Origin: Nocardia neocaledoniensis
Lineage (GTDB): Bacteria > Actinomycetota > Actinomycetes > Mycobacteriales > Mycobacteriaceae
Length of the DNA: 64,000 nt
Reading direction: 5' to 3'
Assembly: GCF_003182135.1 (NCBI RefSeq)
Contig: NZ_QGTL01000004.1
Location: 620,001-684,000 of the forward strand
Shown here: positions 44,762 through 52,795 of the stretch, piece after piece
How the letters are laid out: each line of letters begins with the position of its first letter
Position numbering within the stretch: position 1 is the first letter of the stretch
The notes under the pieces: model-generated
Told to the model about the DNA's origin: nothing
Database searches by the model: none
The model's input: only the letters and a program-made list of their open reading frames with translations
Program-made: the position numbers and the translations under genes

Positions 44762-44783
44762 GCCGTACTGACCCTGCGCCGGG

Positions 44784-45860
44784 CTAACGGAATCGCGCGG
44801 CATTCTCCGGCGCCGTCGCGAACGCGAGAAACTGGTCGTTCTCGTGCGGGTCGCCGATGGTCACCCGCACGCCGTCACCGGCGAACGGCCGAACCAGCAC
44901 GCCCGCCGCGGCACTCGCCTCGGCGAAGGCCAGGCTGTGCTCGCCCAGCGGCAGCCAGACGAAGTTCGCCTCGCTCGGCGGCACCTCGTACCCGGCGGCC
45001 AGCAGCGCGTCACGGACCTGGCGTCGTTGCGCGACAAGCACATCGGTGCGGTCGAGCAGCTCGCCGCGCGCCTCCAGCGAGGCGATGGCCGCCGCCTGTG
45101 CGATCCGGTTCACGCTGAACGGGATGTGCACCTTCAGCAGTGCGGTGATCACCTCGGGATCGCCGACGGCATACCCCACGCGCAGACCGGCCAGGCCGTA
45201 CGCCTTCGAGAAGGTGCGCAGCACAACCACATTCGGCCGGGTGCGGCCGATCTCCACGCCGTCGGGACGCGTGTCCGGCGTCAGGCGCAGGTACTCGTAA
45301 TAGGCCTCGTCCAGCACGACGAGCACGTGCGGCGGCACCCGATCCAGGAAGCGCTCCAGCTCGGCGCGGCCGTGCGCGGTGCCGGTGGGGTTGTTCGGGT
45401 TGCAGACGAAGATCAGCTTGGTGCGCTCGGTGACGGCCTCGGCCATCGCGTCCAGATCGTGCAGGTGGCCCTCGGCCAGCGGCACCGGCACGGCGGTCGC
45501 GTTGCCGACCTGGGTGACGATCGGATAAGCCTCGAACGAACGCCACGCGAAGACCACCTCGTCGGTGGGCGCGTCGCAGGTGATCTGCACGAGTTCCTGG
45601 CACAGCGCCACGCTGCCGCAGCCGACGGCGACATTGGCCACGGTCACGCCGAGGAAGTCCGCCAGCGCCGCCCGCAGCTCGGCGACCTGGTTGTCCGGAT
45701 ACCGGTTGGCCAGCTCGGCCGACTCCGCGATCGCCTTGGCCGCGCTCGGCAGCGGGCCGAAGGTGGTCTCGTTCGAGGCGAGCTTCACCGCGTCGGGGTG
45801 ATTGCGGCCGGGAACGTAGGCCGGAATGGTGGCGAGGTCGGGACGGATGCGCGCGGTCAC
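44784..45860 (-). CDS. pat: Aromatic amino acid / histidinol-phosphate aminotransferase Pat
   Basis: This is a 358-aa fold-type I PLP aminotransferase of the HisC branch. The PLP lysine is Lys219 (RTFSKAYGLAGLRVGY); other signatures are KLASNETTFGPLP (26-38), NRYPDN, FVCNPNNPTGT (151-161) and DEAYYEY (184-190). The N-terminal RIRPDLATIPAYVPG matches the actinobacterial Pat proteins (M. tuberculosis Rv3772), which act on phenylpyruvate or hydroxyphenylpyruvate rather than in histidine synthesis. Its GTG start has TAGGGT and GGAGG directly upstream. tyrA, another step of aromatic amino acid synthesis, is 12 kb away in this window. Confidence 0.92.
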   Translation of the reverse strand: MTARIRPDLATIPAYVPGRNHPDAVKLASNETTFGPLPSAAKAIAESAELANRYPDNQVAELRAALADFLGVTVANVAVGCGSVALCQELVQITCDAPTDEVVFAWRSFEAYPIVTQVGNATAVPVPLAEGHLHDLDAMAEAVTERTKLIFVCNPNNPTGTAHGRAELERFLDRVPPHVLVVLDEAYYEYLRLTPDTRPDGVEIGRTRPNVVVLRTFSKAYGLAGLRVGYAVGDPEVITALLKVHIPFSVNRIAQAAAIASLEARGELLDRTDVLVAQRRQVRDALLAAGYEVPPSEANFVWLPLGEHSLAFAEASAAAGVLVRPFAGDGVRVTIGDPHENDQFLAFATAPENAARFR

Positions 45861-45949
45861 GCCTCCACCCTACGGCGAACCGCGCGGCCGACGCGCGGCG
45901 CGGCGGCCAAGGCCTACCCAACCGCAGTTCTGCCGCCTACGCTGGGTTT

Positions 45950-46675
45950 ATGGCGGGCACTTACGACGACGTCGCCCTGCTTCGGCTCACCGAAGCGCGC
46001 GACACCGAGACGGCAGCCACCGCGACGCGGACCTCGGTGCCGATCACCGTGGTCGAGCCCGAGCGCGTCGCCCGCGGGGGCATCGTGCTCCTGCACGAGT
46101 CACGCGAGTTCTCTCCCCAGCTGCTCGACCTCATGCGGTCGCTGTCCGTGGAGGGCTGGATCGTGGTCGCGCCGCACCTGTTCGACCGGATCGGTGACGA
46201 GCAGGTCCGCGAGGTGTTCGGCGACGAGCTCTTCGACGACTTCGACGCCGGCTTCGACTGGCTCACCCAGCGCGGGGTCTTCCCCGACACCATCGGGGTG
46301 CTCGGTTTCGACAGCGCGGGCACCGCCGCGTTCCTGGTCGCCACCAATCGGCCCATCGGCGCCGCGGTGAGCGTGGCCGCGCCCGGCATCACCGAGCCGC
46401 TGCCGGACCAGGACGTCGCCCTGGTCGACGTCGCGGCCGACCTGCAAGCGCCCTGGCTCGGCCTCTTCGGCGCCGACGACCCGGCGACCCCGCCCGAGGC
46501 CGTCGACCGCCTCCGCGACGCGACCGCGCGGGCGAATGTGGCCAGTCTCACCATCACCTATCCCGGCCTCAGCCACCGCGCCGACCGACCCGATCCGGAC
46601 GACGACGCGGCCAACGCCATCCGGATCGACTCCCAGACCCGTATCTACGACTGGTTCGACAGCAACTTACGCTGA
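45950..46675 (+). CDS. Dienelactone-hydrolase-like protein with altered nucleophile motif
   Basis: The 241-aa product has the dienelactone hydrolase alpha/beta fold: GGIVLLHESREFSPQLLDLM (43-62) for the oxyanion region, VVAPHLFDR (72-80), and the C-terminal acid/His region FGADDPATPPEA and YPGLSHRAD. The nucleophile elbow, normally G-x-C-x-G-G, reads GFDSAG (119-124), so Cys is replaced by Asp121 with a Ser at 122. Activity is therefore uncertain: either Ser122 has taken over or the protein is inactive. TACGCT ends 6 nt before the ATG (leaderless). It is divergent from pat with an 89-nt gap. Confidence 0.88.
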   Translation: MAGTYDDVALLRLTEARDTETAATATRTSVPITVVEPERVARGGIVLLHESREFSPQLLDLMRSLSVEGWIVVAPHLFDRIGDEQVREVFGDELFDDFDAGFDWLTQRGVFPDTIGVLGFDSAGTAAFLVATNRPIGAAVSVAAPGITEPLPDQDVALVDVAADLQAPWLGLFGADDPATPPEAVDRLRDATARANVASLTITYPGLSHRADRPDPDDDAANAIRIDSQTRIYDWFDSNLR

Positions 46676-46767
46676 TTGACCAGGCGTTTTGGACTACATG
46701 AACTGCTCGTGTAATCTTCATTCCCGGCGGTTCGACAAGGACCGGTGCCCTCGAAGAGAAGGCTCCA

Positions 46768-46857
46768 GGAGGCGTGCCAGAGCGGCCGAATGGGACTCAC
46801 TGCTAATGAGTTGTCCCTTCACGGGGACCGGAGGTTCAAATCCTCTCGCCTCCGCCA
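46768..46857 (+). tRNA. tRNA-Ser (anticodon GCT)
   Basis: GGAGGCG (46768-46774) pairs with CGCCTCC (46847-46853), with discriminator G and encoded CCA. The anticodon loop is CT-GCT-AA. A long variable arm is present. It reads AGC/AGU. Confidence 0.97.
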
Positions 46858-46891
46858 CACCCGGTTCGCCGGGTAACAACTGAAGAACCAT

Positions 46892-46964
46892 GCGCCCGTA
46901 GCTCAACGGATAGAGCACTTGACTACGGATCAAGAGGTTAGGGGTTCGAATCCCTTCGGGCGCA
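46892..46964 (+). tRNA. tRNA-Arg (anticodon ACG)
   Basis: GCGCCCG (46892-46898) pairs with CGGGCGC (46957-46963), discriminator A, no encoded CCA. The anticodon loop CT-ACG-GA lies in a CTTGA/TCAAG stem. A34 needs deamination to inosine by TadA, whose gene lies 12 kb downstream. Confidence 0.97.
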
Positions 46965-46970
46965 CAAGAA

Positions 46971-47004
46971 AAGAACCTCCGACCTGTTCAGGTCGGGGGT
47001 TCTT
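46971..47004 (+). terminator. Terminator after tRNA-Arg
   Basis: A 15-bp stem (46971-46985 with 46990-47004, one wobble) with a 4-nt loop follows the tRNA and ends in TTT. It also lies 10 nt past the opposing gene's stop. Confidence 0.88.
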
Positions 47005-47013
47005 TCGTTGTGG

Positions 47014-47739
47014 CTACTTCCAGGCGGGTAGGGGTGGGAGGGGGCCGGTGAGGTCGGCGCCGGGGGAGCGGCCGAGGAGCCAGGCCAGGAGGGCCGAGGC
47101 GGGGCCGAGGACCGTGTGGTGCGGGCGGCCGGGGCCGACGGTGGCGATGAAGTCGGTGTCGGTGGCCTGGATGTCGAAGGTGGGGGTCGCGTCGGGGACG
47201 AGCTTGGCCGACAGGTCGGCGATGGCCTCGGGGAGCAGCCGGGCGACGAAGGGGGTGGGCCAGTCGGCGGGGGTGTAGGCGACGCCGAGGTCGACGTGGT
47301 GGATCTCGGTCTCGCGCAAGCGCATCCACGGGATCAGATCGGCGGTGAGGGAGCCGCCCTGCCGGTTGCGGACCACGGCCTGCCAGTCCGCGGCGGGCAT
47401 CGTGGCGGCCACGGCCTGCCAGCGGTGGGCCGAGCCCGTGAAGTCGGCGTGCTGGACGGCGAGGGGCCTGCCCGCGCCGGCCTCGATGTCGGCGTCGCGC
47501 AGTTCGACGCTGGCGTACTGCGGGATCTCGATGCCGGTGCGCGCCCACAGCAGCAGGTTCAGCAGGCTGTCGGCATTGCGCGCCATGTGCGCGATGACGT
47601 GTCCGCGGGTCCAGCCGGGCAACCGCGACGGCGCGGCCAGTTCCGCCGCGGTGAGCGCGCCGATGGCGGCGTCGAAGCGGGCGGTGGACTCGGCGACCTG
47701 GGCGAGCAGGTCGGTGGGTGTTGCCGTTGCGCTGGTCAC
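47014..47739 (-). CDS. Maleylpyruvate isomerase-family, mycothiol-dependent enzyme
   Basis: The GTG at 47739 gives 241 aa beginning MTSATATPTDLLAQVAESTA. The N-terminal DinB-like four-helix bundle carries the metal-binding histidines, one in LPGWTRGHVIAHMARNADSL (near residues 40-60) and two in RLRETEIHHVDLG (near 140). The C-terminal part is a sterol-carrier-like domain (DIQATDTDFIATVGPGRPHH). Family members use mycothiol as a cofactor for isomerisation or S-transfer. No operon partner is visible. The longer frame to 47829 runs past a region without family similarity. Confidence 0.88.
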   Translation of the reverse strand: MTSATATPTDLLAQVAESTARFDAAIGALTAAELAAPSRLPGWTRGHVIAHMARNADSLLNLLLWARTGIEIPQYASVELRDADIEAGAGRPLAVQHADFTGSAHRWQAVAATMPAADWQAVVRNRQGGSLTADLIPWMRLRETEIHHVDLGVAYTPADWPTPFVARLLPEAIADLSAKLVPDATPTFDIQATDTDFIATVGPGRPHHTVLGPASALLAWLLGRSPGADLTGPLPPLPAWK

Positions 47740-47883
47740 AGGACCGAGGGTAGTTGCCGAGCCGGTTCGGCACGGGCGATCAGGACGGTGTCGCCGTCCG
47801 CCTGTGGATAACCCCGAGCCTGTGGACAACTGGGGAGATTTCGGGCCGGACGCCCCGGTGGGCGACCGGCGGTGTGTGACGAT

Positions 47884-48279
47884 TCAGCGCACGACGATCG
47901 CGTCGGCTTCGATCTCGATCAGGAGCTCGGGCGCGATCAGAGCGGTCACCTCGTACATCGAGGCGGCGGGGCGGATCTTGTCGAATACCGCGGAATGCGC
48001 GGCGGCGACCTCGGGCCAGCGGGCGATATCGGTGACGAAGATGCGGGTGCGCACCACATCCCGCAGGCTCGCGCCCGCCTGCTCGAGCGCGGTGGCGATG
48101 CGGGCCAGGACCTCGGTGGTCTGCGCGCCGATGTCGTCCCCGCCGACAGCGCCGCCACCGGGGACGGCGGCCGTCGTCCCGCTGACCACGACGTGATCGC
48201 CGACCCGCACCGCCCGCGAATACCCGACGACATCTTCGAAATCGGAGGCTGAGGAAATGTTCACCCGAGTTGTGGTCAT
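47884..48279 (-). CDS. RidA-family (YjgF) deaminase
   Basis: The 131-aa product belongs to the RidA/YjgF/UK114 family, whose members hydrolyse reactive enamine/imine intermediates made by PLP enzymes, or are related lyases. It shows the trimeric fold: GYSRAVRVGDHVVVSGTTAA (about 19-38), ARIATALEQAGASLRDVVRT and RIFVTDIARWPEVAAAHSAV. The arginine in the position equivalent to RidA Arg105 appears to be lost, the C-terminal strand reading APELLIEIEADAIVV; it is more like the Rid subfamilies with other functions. ATG 48279 is chosen; the longer frame overlaps the divergent gene. Confidence 0.88.
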   Translation of the reverse strand: MTTTRVNISSASDFEDVVGYSRAVRVGDHVVVSGTTAAVPGGGAVGGDDIGAQTTEVLARIATALEQAGASLRDVVRTRIFVTDIARWPEVAAAHSAVFDKIRPAASMYEVTALIAPELLIEIEADAIVVR

Positions 48280-48364
48280 GGCAGCCAGAATGATCCACCG
48301 TGCGGTGGATGACAATTCATATTCCGGTCGGCTGCTGGTCGGCTGGGCGCGGTACGCATGCCAG

Positions 48365-49945
48365 ATGAACGCACGTCCAGGTATCCGTCTGCTCCCGCTC
48401 ACCGCCGTGCTCTGCGCGGCCGCCGTCGCCGCGGGCTGCTCCACGCCCGGCTCCGACGCCGACTTCACCGTCGACAAGGACCAGACGCTGGTGATCTCGC
48501 TCGACGAGCTGGTCGCCAAGACGGGTAAGAGCGCGGTGCTCGGCGTGGATCTGGAACCCGAGCACGGGAACCTGACCCGGCGCCTCGACGGCTCCTACGA
48601 GTACACGCCGGTCGCCGGCTTCCGCGGGCTCGACCAGTTCAAGGTCACCACCACCGACGCGGTTCGCCTGTACACCACCGACATCCCGGCGCTGGGCGAG
48701 TACGGCGGCACCACGGTCCAGGGCAGCGGCTTCGGGTCGGCCTGGACGCCCGTGCCCGGCAGCGCGGACGAGTTCTACGGTCTCACCGACCGCGGCCCCA
48801 ATGTCGACGGTCCGGCCAAGAACGAAAAGCTCGCGCCCACTCCGGCATTCGTGCCCAAGATCGGCCGCTTCAAGCTGGTCGACAACCGGGCGGTGCTGCA
48901 GTCCAGCGTCGAGCTGCGCACCAAGGCGGGCGTGCCGTTCAACGGCCAGGTCGACACCTCGGCCACCACCGGCGAGACCATCAAGGACCTGCAGGGCAAT
49001 GTCCTGCCGCCGACGGATCACGGGCTCGACCCGGAGGGTCTGGTCGCGCTGGCCGACGGCACCTTCTGGGTGTCCGACGAATACGGCCCGTTCCTGGTGC
49101 ATTTCGCTGCCGACGGCACCGAGCTGGAGCGGCTCGCGCCGGGCAGCGGACTGCCGAAGGAGATCGCGCTGCGCACGCCGAACCAGGGCATGGAGGGACT
49201 GACGATCACGCCCGACGGCAGCACGCTGGTCGGCATGGTGCAGAGCGCGCTCAACACCCCGGGCCTGAGCGGCTCGGCGAAGGAGGTGCCGTTCGCGCGG
49301 ATCGTCACTGTCGATCTGAAGACCAAGGCGCAGAAGGAATTCCTGTACCCACTGGAGAACCCGAAACAGAACAAGGTCGCCGTCTCGGAGATCACCGCGC
49401 TGAGCGCCACGACCTTCCTGGTCGACGAGCGCGACGGCAACCTCGCGCCCGAGTCGAACAAGAAGATCTGGACCATCGACATCGCGGGCGCCACCGACGT
49501 CGGCCCCCAGTCGAGCGTGCCCGGCGCGACCTACGACGCGGAGAAGGGCGGCCTGCAGATCGAGGGTAAGCCGCTGGAGACCTTCGTCGGCGTCACCCCG
49601 ACGGCCGACGCCGTGGCCGTGCTCACCAAGGCGGGCATCACCCCGGTCGCCAAGAACGGCAACCTCGACCTGTCCGCGCTGCTCGTCGCGCTCGACGCGA
49701 AGGGCCGGTTCTTCGGCCACGACAAGATCGAGGGCATCGCGACCACCGATGGCGGCAAGACCGTCTACATCGCCAACGACAGCGACTTCGGCCTGGCCGC
49801 GAGCCAAGGCGAGCAGCCGCCTTTCGGGTTGAAGCCCAAGACGCTGGCCAACGGCATGCAGGACACCGGGGAGATCCTCGCGGTCGACACCACCAAGCTG
49901 CCCGCCACGGTCGACGGCTACACCGTGCGGATCTCGGTCAACTAG
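48365..49945 (+). CDS. Lipoprotein with esterase-like phytase domain
   Basis: This 526-aa protein begins MNARPGIRLLPLTAVLCAAA with a lipobox ending AAGC (Cys near residue 25), so it is probably anchored to the outer face of the cell membrane. A short beta domain (about 35-95) is followed by the phytase-like beta-propeller (PF13449 type). Its signatures are EFYGLTDRGPNVDGP, LDPEGLVALADGTFWVSDEY, GPFLVHFAADG and TDGGKTVYIANDSDFG. The family includes esterases and phosphate-releasing enzymes, with the substrate unknown here. Its 3' end overlaps the convergent gene by 8 nt. Confidence 0.9.
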   Translation: MNARPGIRLLPLTAVLCAAAVAAGCSTPGSDADFTVDKDQTLVISLDELVAKTGKSAVLGVDLEPEHGNLTRRLDGSYEYTPVAGFRGLDQFKVTTTDAVRLYTTDIPALGEYGGTTVQGSGFGSAWTPVPGSADEFYGLTDRGPNVDGPAKNEKLAPTPAFVPKIGRFKLVDNRAVLQSSVELRTKAGVPFNGQVDTSATTGETIKDLQGNVLPPTDHGLDPEGLVALADGTFWVSDEYGPFLVHFAADGTELERLAPGSGLPKEIALRTPNQGMEGLTITPDGSTLVGMVQSALNTPGLSGSAKEVPFARIVTVDLKTKAQKEFLYPLENPKQNKVAVSEITALSATTFLVDERDGNLAPESNKKIWTIDIAGATDVGPQSSVPGATYDAEKGGLQIEGKPLETFVGVTPTADAVAVLTKAGITPVAKNGNLDLSALLVALDAKGRFFGHDKIEGIATTDGGKTVYIANDSDFGLAASQGEQPPFGLKPKTLANGMQDTGEILAVDTTKLPATVDGYTVRISVN

Positions 49946-50621
49946 TCCACTCGCGGGTTTCCAGGAGTACGGCGGCGGCCAGCGCGAGCAACCACAGCGA
50001 CATCGAGCCGACCTGCACGCGCTGGGCGATGCCCAGCGCGTACGACCCGGACAGGTTGTCGGCGACCAGCATCCAGATGGTCGCCGCCGACCCGGTGACG
50101 AGCACGACGACTCCGAACTCGCGCAGGATCCGCCAGCGGTGATAGCGGTAGGCGGCGGCGCTGAAGGCGAACGCCGCCACCGCGATCGCGGTGACGGCGA
50201 GCGTGCTGGTCAGCGCGTGCGGCTGGCGCAGCTGCGGGATCAGGCCGGTGCCGCAGCCGCTGTCGGCCGCGCCGCAGTCGCGCAGGGGGAACATCGCGTC
50301 GGCGATCGTGGCGGCGCCGAAGCAGGCGAGGGCGATCCAGCCGACGGTGGTGAGGCGCCTGCGCCGGAACAACAGCAGCCCGCCGAGGGCTGCCGGGATC
50401 AGCAGCAGGCCCACCAGCTTGTCCGCCGTGGCGAACACCGCGTGGTACGGCTTGCCGCCCTCGGTGAGTTCGCTCAGGAAGGAGTCGACCGGATCGGTGT
50501 CGACCGGCAGCACGAACTCCAGGACCCACGACGAGTAGCACAGGCCCGCCACCGCGATCGCGACGGCGATCAGCAGGGCGTAGCCGCGGGTTCTCCTGGC
50601 GGGAGCTGGCACATCGACCAT
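49938..50621 (-). CDS. DUF998-family membrane protein
   Basis: The ATG at 50621 gives 227 aa with six to seven membrane spans. The pattern is typical of DUF998: GYALLIAVAIAVAGLCYSSW (first span), the loop DPVDSFLSELTEGGKPYHAV, then a charged KLVGLLLIPAALGG. A two-Cys loop (DCGAADSGCG) lies between spans, followed by IPQLRQPHALTSTLAVTAIA and RILREFGVVVLVTG. The function is unknown. It is convergent with the phytase-like lipoprotein gene and divergent from a 41-aa membrane peptide. No ribosome site precedes the ATG. Confidence 0.88.
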   Translation of the reverse strand: MVDVPAPARRTRGYALLIAVAIAVAGLCYSSWVLEFVLPVDTDPVDSFLSELTEGGKPYHAVFATADKLVGLLLIPAALGGLLLFRRRRLTTVGWIALACFGAATIADAMFPLRDCGAADSGCGTGLIPQLRQPHALTSTLAVTAIAVAAFAFSAAAYRYHRWRILREFGVVVLVTGSAATIWMLVADNLSGSYALGIAQRVQVGSMSLWLLALAAAVLLETREWTS

Positions 50622-50762
50622 TGTGCTGCGTGGAGCACGGCGTCCGGTCCATCGCCGGGATCGGGCGCGTCGCGCCGTCGTCCGTGGTTTCATCACAGCG
50701 CGCACAGGTTGCTGTCAGGTTCACCGGGCAGGCTGGTGGTCGTCACCGAGCAGGAGGTCTGG

Positions 50763-50888
50763 ATGAGCTACGTGATAGCACTGGCGGGTTTCGCCATGGT
50801 CCTGGCGATGGCGGTCTCCGGATTCGCCGCAGCCAACGCGCCGAAGTCGCTGGTGCGCGTCCGCGTGCGCGCCGACCGGCGCCGCTGA
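50763..50888 (+). CDS. 41-aa membrane peptide
   Basis: ATG 50763 follows a good AGGAGG ribosome site (50752-50757). The product MSYVIALAGFAMVLAMAVSG, then a short AAANAP hinge and a basic tail (RVRVRADRRR), is one hydrophobic helix with a positively charged cytoplasmic end. It resembles the 33-aa peptide at 6755 in design but not in sequence. The gene ends 6 nt before the vsr stop on the opposite strand. The family is not recognised; a role in the membrane is inferred from composition only. Confidence 0.65.
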   Translation: MSYVIALAGFAMVLAMAVSGFAAANAPKSLVRVRVRADRRR

Positions 50889-50894
50889 GTTCGT

Positions 50895-51416
50895 CTACTT
50901 CCGCTTGCCACGCCCTGAGTGGCGTACGAGTTCTTCGACCAGCGCGCCGATCCGCTCGGCGGCGATCCGCGGGTCCTCGTGTTCCCACACCCGCACGACC
51001 TGCCAGCCCGCCTCGCGCAGCGCGGTGTCCGTCGCCCGGTCCCTGGCCACATTGCCCGCCAGCTTGTCAGCCCACCACTCGGCGTTGTTCTTCGGCGCGG
51101 TCGCGTGGACCGGGCAGCGATGCCAGAAGCAGCCGTCCACGTAGACGGCGAGCCGCAACCTGGGAAACACCACATCGGCGCGTCGGCGCTGGCCCTTGAT
51201 CGGCGGGCGGTCGACGAAATAGCGCAGGCCGGCACGGTGCAGTTCGCGGCGCAGGGCCATTTCGGGATCGGTGTGCGCCCGGCGTTGCCGCGACATCCGC
51301 GCACTGGTCGCGGCATCGGTCACGAGCGCCTTCGCGACGCGTTTCGCGGCGGGCGGCAGCGGGTCGGCGGGCAGCGCCGGTGGCGGATCCTGGTCGTCGG
51401 CGCGCCGCGCGGTCAT
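50895..51416 (-). CDS. vsr: Very short patch repair endonuclease Vsr
   Basis: Vsr nicks beside T:G mismatches that arise when 5-methylcytosine deaminates, starting repair at sites methylated by the partner enzyme. The 173-aa protein has a 40-residue disordered lead followed by the endonuclease: MSRQRRAHTDPEMALRRELH, LRYFVDRPPIKGQRRRADVV, VYVDGCFWHRCPVHATAPKN with the catalytic Asp and the zinc-binding Cys/His cluster, WWADKLAGNVARDR, and WQVVRVWEHE. Its ATG overlaps the methyltransferase stop (ATGA), so translation is coupled. Longer frames read through the methyltransferase gene. Confidence 0.94.
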   Translation of the reverse strand: MTARRADDQDPPPALPADPLPPAAKRVAKALVTDAATSARMSRQRRAHTDPEMALRRELHRAGLRYFVDRPPIKGQRRRADVVFPRLRLAVYVDGCFWHRCPVHATAPKNNAEWWADKLAGNVARDRATDTALREAGWQVVRVWEHEDPRIAAERIGALVEELVRHSGRGKRK

Positions 51417-52555
51417 GCCGCCCAGCCGCCCATGCGGTCGAGGTGATCGCGCACATCGTCGAGGAAGCCCGGCGGGAAGCGCAGATTGCCCATCGATGTG
51501 CGGCGCAGGAAACCGGCCGTGGCCCGCGGCGAGAGCAGGCGCGGCTCGGTCAGGAAGTTCTTCAGATCCTCGTACGGCTCGTGCACCGGCCAGGTCGACA
51601 GCGGCACCCGATGCACCACGCCCGCCCTGCCCCACGCCGCGCTCGGCCACGGCGATCCGGCCCGCAGCGGTTCGCCCAGGGTGAGCGGCGTCGACGGCGC
51701 GGCCAGCCGTTCGCCTACCCAACCCGCCATCCGCACGCTGACCGCGTTGCCGACCAGCTTCCAGCGATGACCCTGCCGGACTCCCGGCACGTCCAGCGCG
51801 GGCGCGGTCCAGTCGGCGGCGAAGCCCTGTAATCGCTCACCGTCGACGATGCCGGGGGTGACGATCTCGCCCGCGGGCAGCCGGACCGCGGGCGGACTCG
51901 CGATCCCGAGGCCCGAACCACCCTTCAAGGTCGGCACCGCGTTCACCGCCCAGCCGAGGCCGCGCACGCCCTCGGTCCAGTAGAAGCCGCACGGATCGCG
52001 GTCGGGATCGCCGTACTCGCGCGGGCCCGCGTCGTCACCGAACAGCACCTCGCGCGGGTCCTCGGTGCGCGAGGCCAGCATCAGCACCCGCTGACGCCGC
52101 TGCGGTAAGCCGAACGCGCGCCCGTCGACCACGCGATAGGCCCACTGGTACCCGAGCTCCTCCAGCGCGCCGGTGATGTGCCGCATGGCCTCGCCGCGAC
52201 CGAGCTGCAGCATGAACGGGACGTTCTCGATCAGCAGCCAGCGCGGCCCGCGCTGCCGTTTCACCAGCCGGAACACCTCTTCGACCAGTCCGGAACGGCG
52301 GCCGGTGATGCCGGCGGTGCGGCCCGCCTGGGACAGGTCCTGACAGGGAAAACCGGCGGCGACCAGCTCGGTGCCGCCGGGGAGCGAGCGCAACTTGGTG
52401 ATGTCACCGTGCAACTCGGTGTCGGGGAAGCGCGCGGCGAGCACACCCTGGGCGCCGGGATCGATCTCACACAGCAGCTCGGTCGACCAGCCGTGGGCGC
52501 CGAGGCCGAGTTCGAGGCCGCCGATTCCGGCGAACAGCCCGACCATCCGCGTCAA
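51413..52555 (-). CDS. DNA (cytosine-5) methyltransferase
   Basis: This enzyme transfers methyl from S-adenosylmethionine to C5 of cytosine in a specific site. Counting from ATG 52546 it has motif I LFAGIGGLELGL (4-15), motif IV GFPCQDLSQAG with the catalytic Cys68, motif VI ENVP, motif VIII QRRQRV and motif X GNAVS. The C-terminal part, after the target-recognition region, has a tail NFLTEPRLLSPRATAGFLRR. A TTG three codons upstream (52555) sits at a better distance from AGGAGG and is used here; ATG 52546 is the alternative. Vsr is coupled downstream. No restriction endonuclease is adjacent, so it may be an orphan (Dcm-like) enzyme. Confidence 0.93.
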   Translation of the reverse strand: MTRMVGLFAGIGGLELGLGAHGWSTELLCEIDPGAQGVLAARFPDTELHGDITKLRSLPGGTELVAAGFPCQDLSQAGRTAGITGRRSGLVEEVFRLVKRQRGPRWLLIENVPFMLQLGRGEAMRHITGALEELGYQWAYRVVDGRAFGLPQRRQRVLMLASRTEDPREVLFGDDAGPREYGDPDRDPCGFYWTEGVRGLGWAVNAVPTLKGGSGLGIASPPAVRLPAGEIVTPGIVDGERLQGFAADWTAPALDVPGVRQGHRWKLVGNAVSVRMAGWVGERLAAPSTPLTLGEPLRAGSPWPSAAWGRAGVVHRVPLSTWPVHEPYEDLKNFLTEPRLLSPRATAGFLRRTSMGNLRFPPGFLDDVRDHLDRMGGWAA

Positions 52556-52795
52556 CGGCCCTCCTGTGTCGTGGGGACTTGCTGTCCGGCTACTCGCGCC
52601 TGCGGCGCATTCTATCGGCCGCTGATCAGCGCTCCCCGCCGCCGATCGAGGACGCCGGGTCCGCCGGAAAATCAGTGGCTCGCGACGGTACTCCGGTGGG
52701 ACTCTGGAAGGGCCGACTTGTCGGACCCCGGTGCGAACATCACCTGGCGTCCGTTCCGGAAACCAACCATCCACCGGACACCAAGGGGGAGAGTC

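Noticed and set aside
47014..47829. 271-aa version of the mycothiol-dependent enzyme
   Set aside because: The extra 30 residues are Arg/Gly-rich with no family similarity; GTG 47739 gives the usual start.
52178..52795. N-terminal extension of ABC subunit A
   Set aside because: The extension is antisense to the DNA methyltransferase and has no family similarity; TTG 52796 has a good ribosome site.
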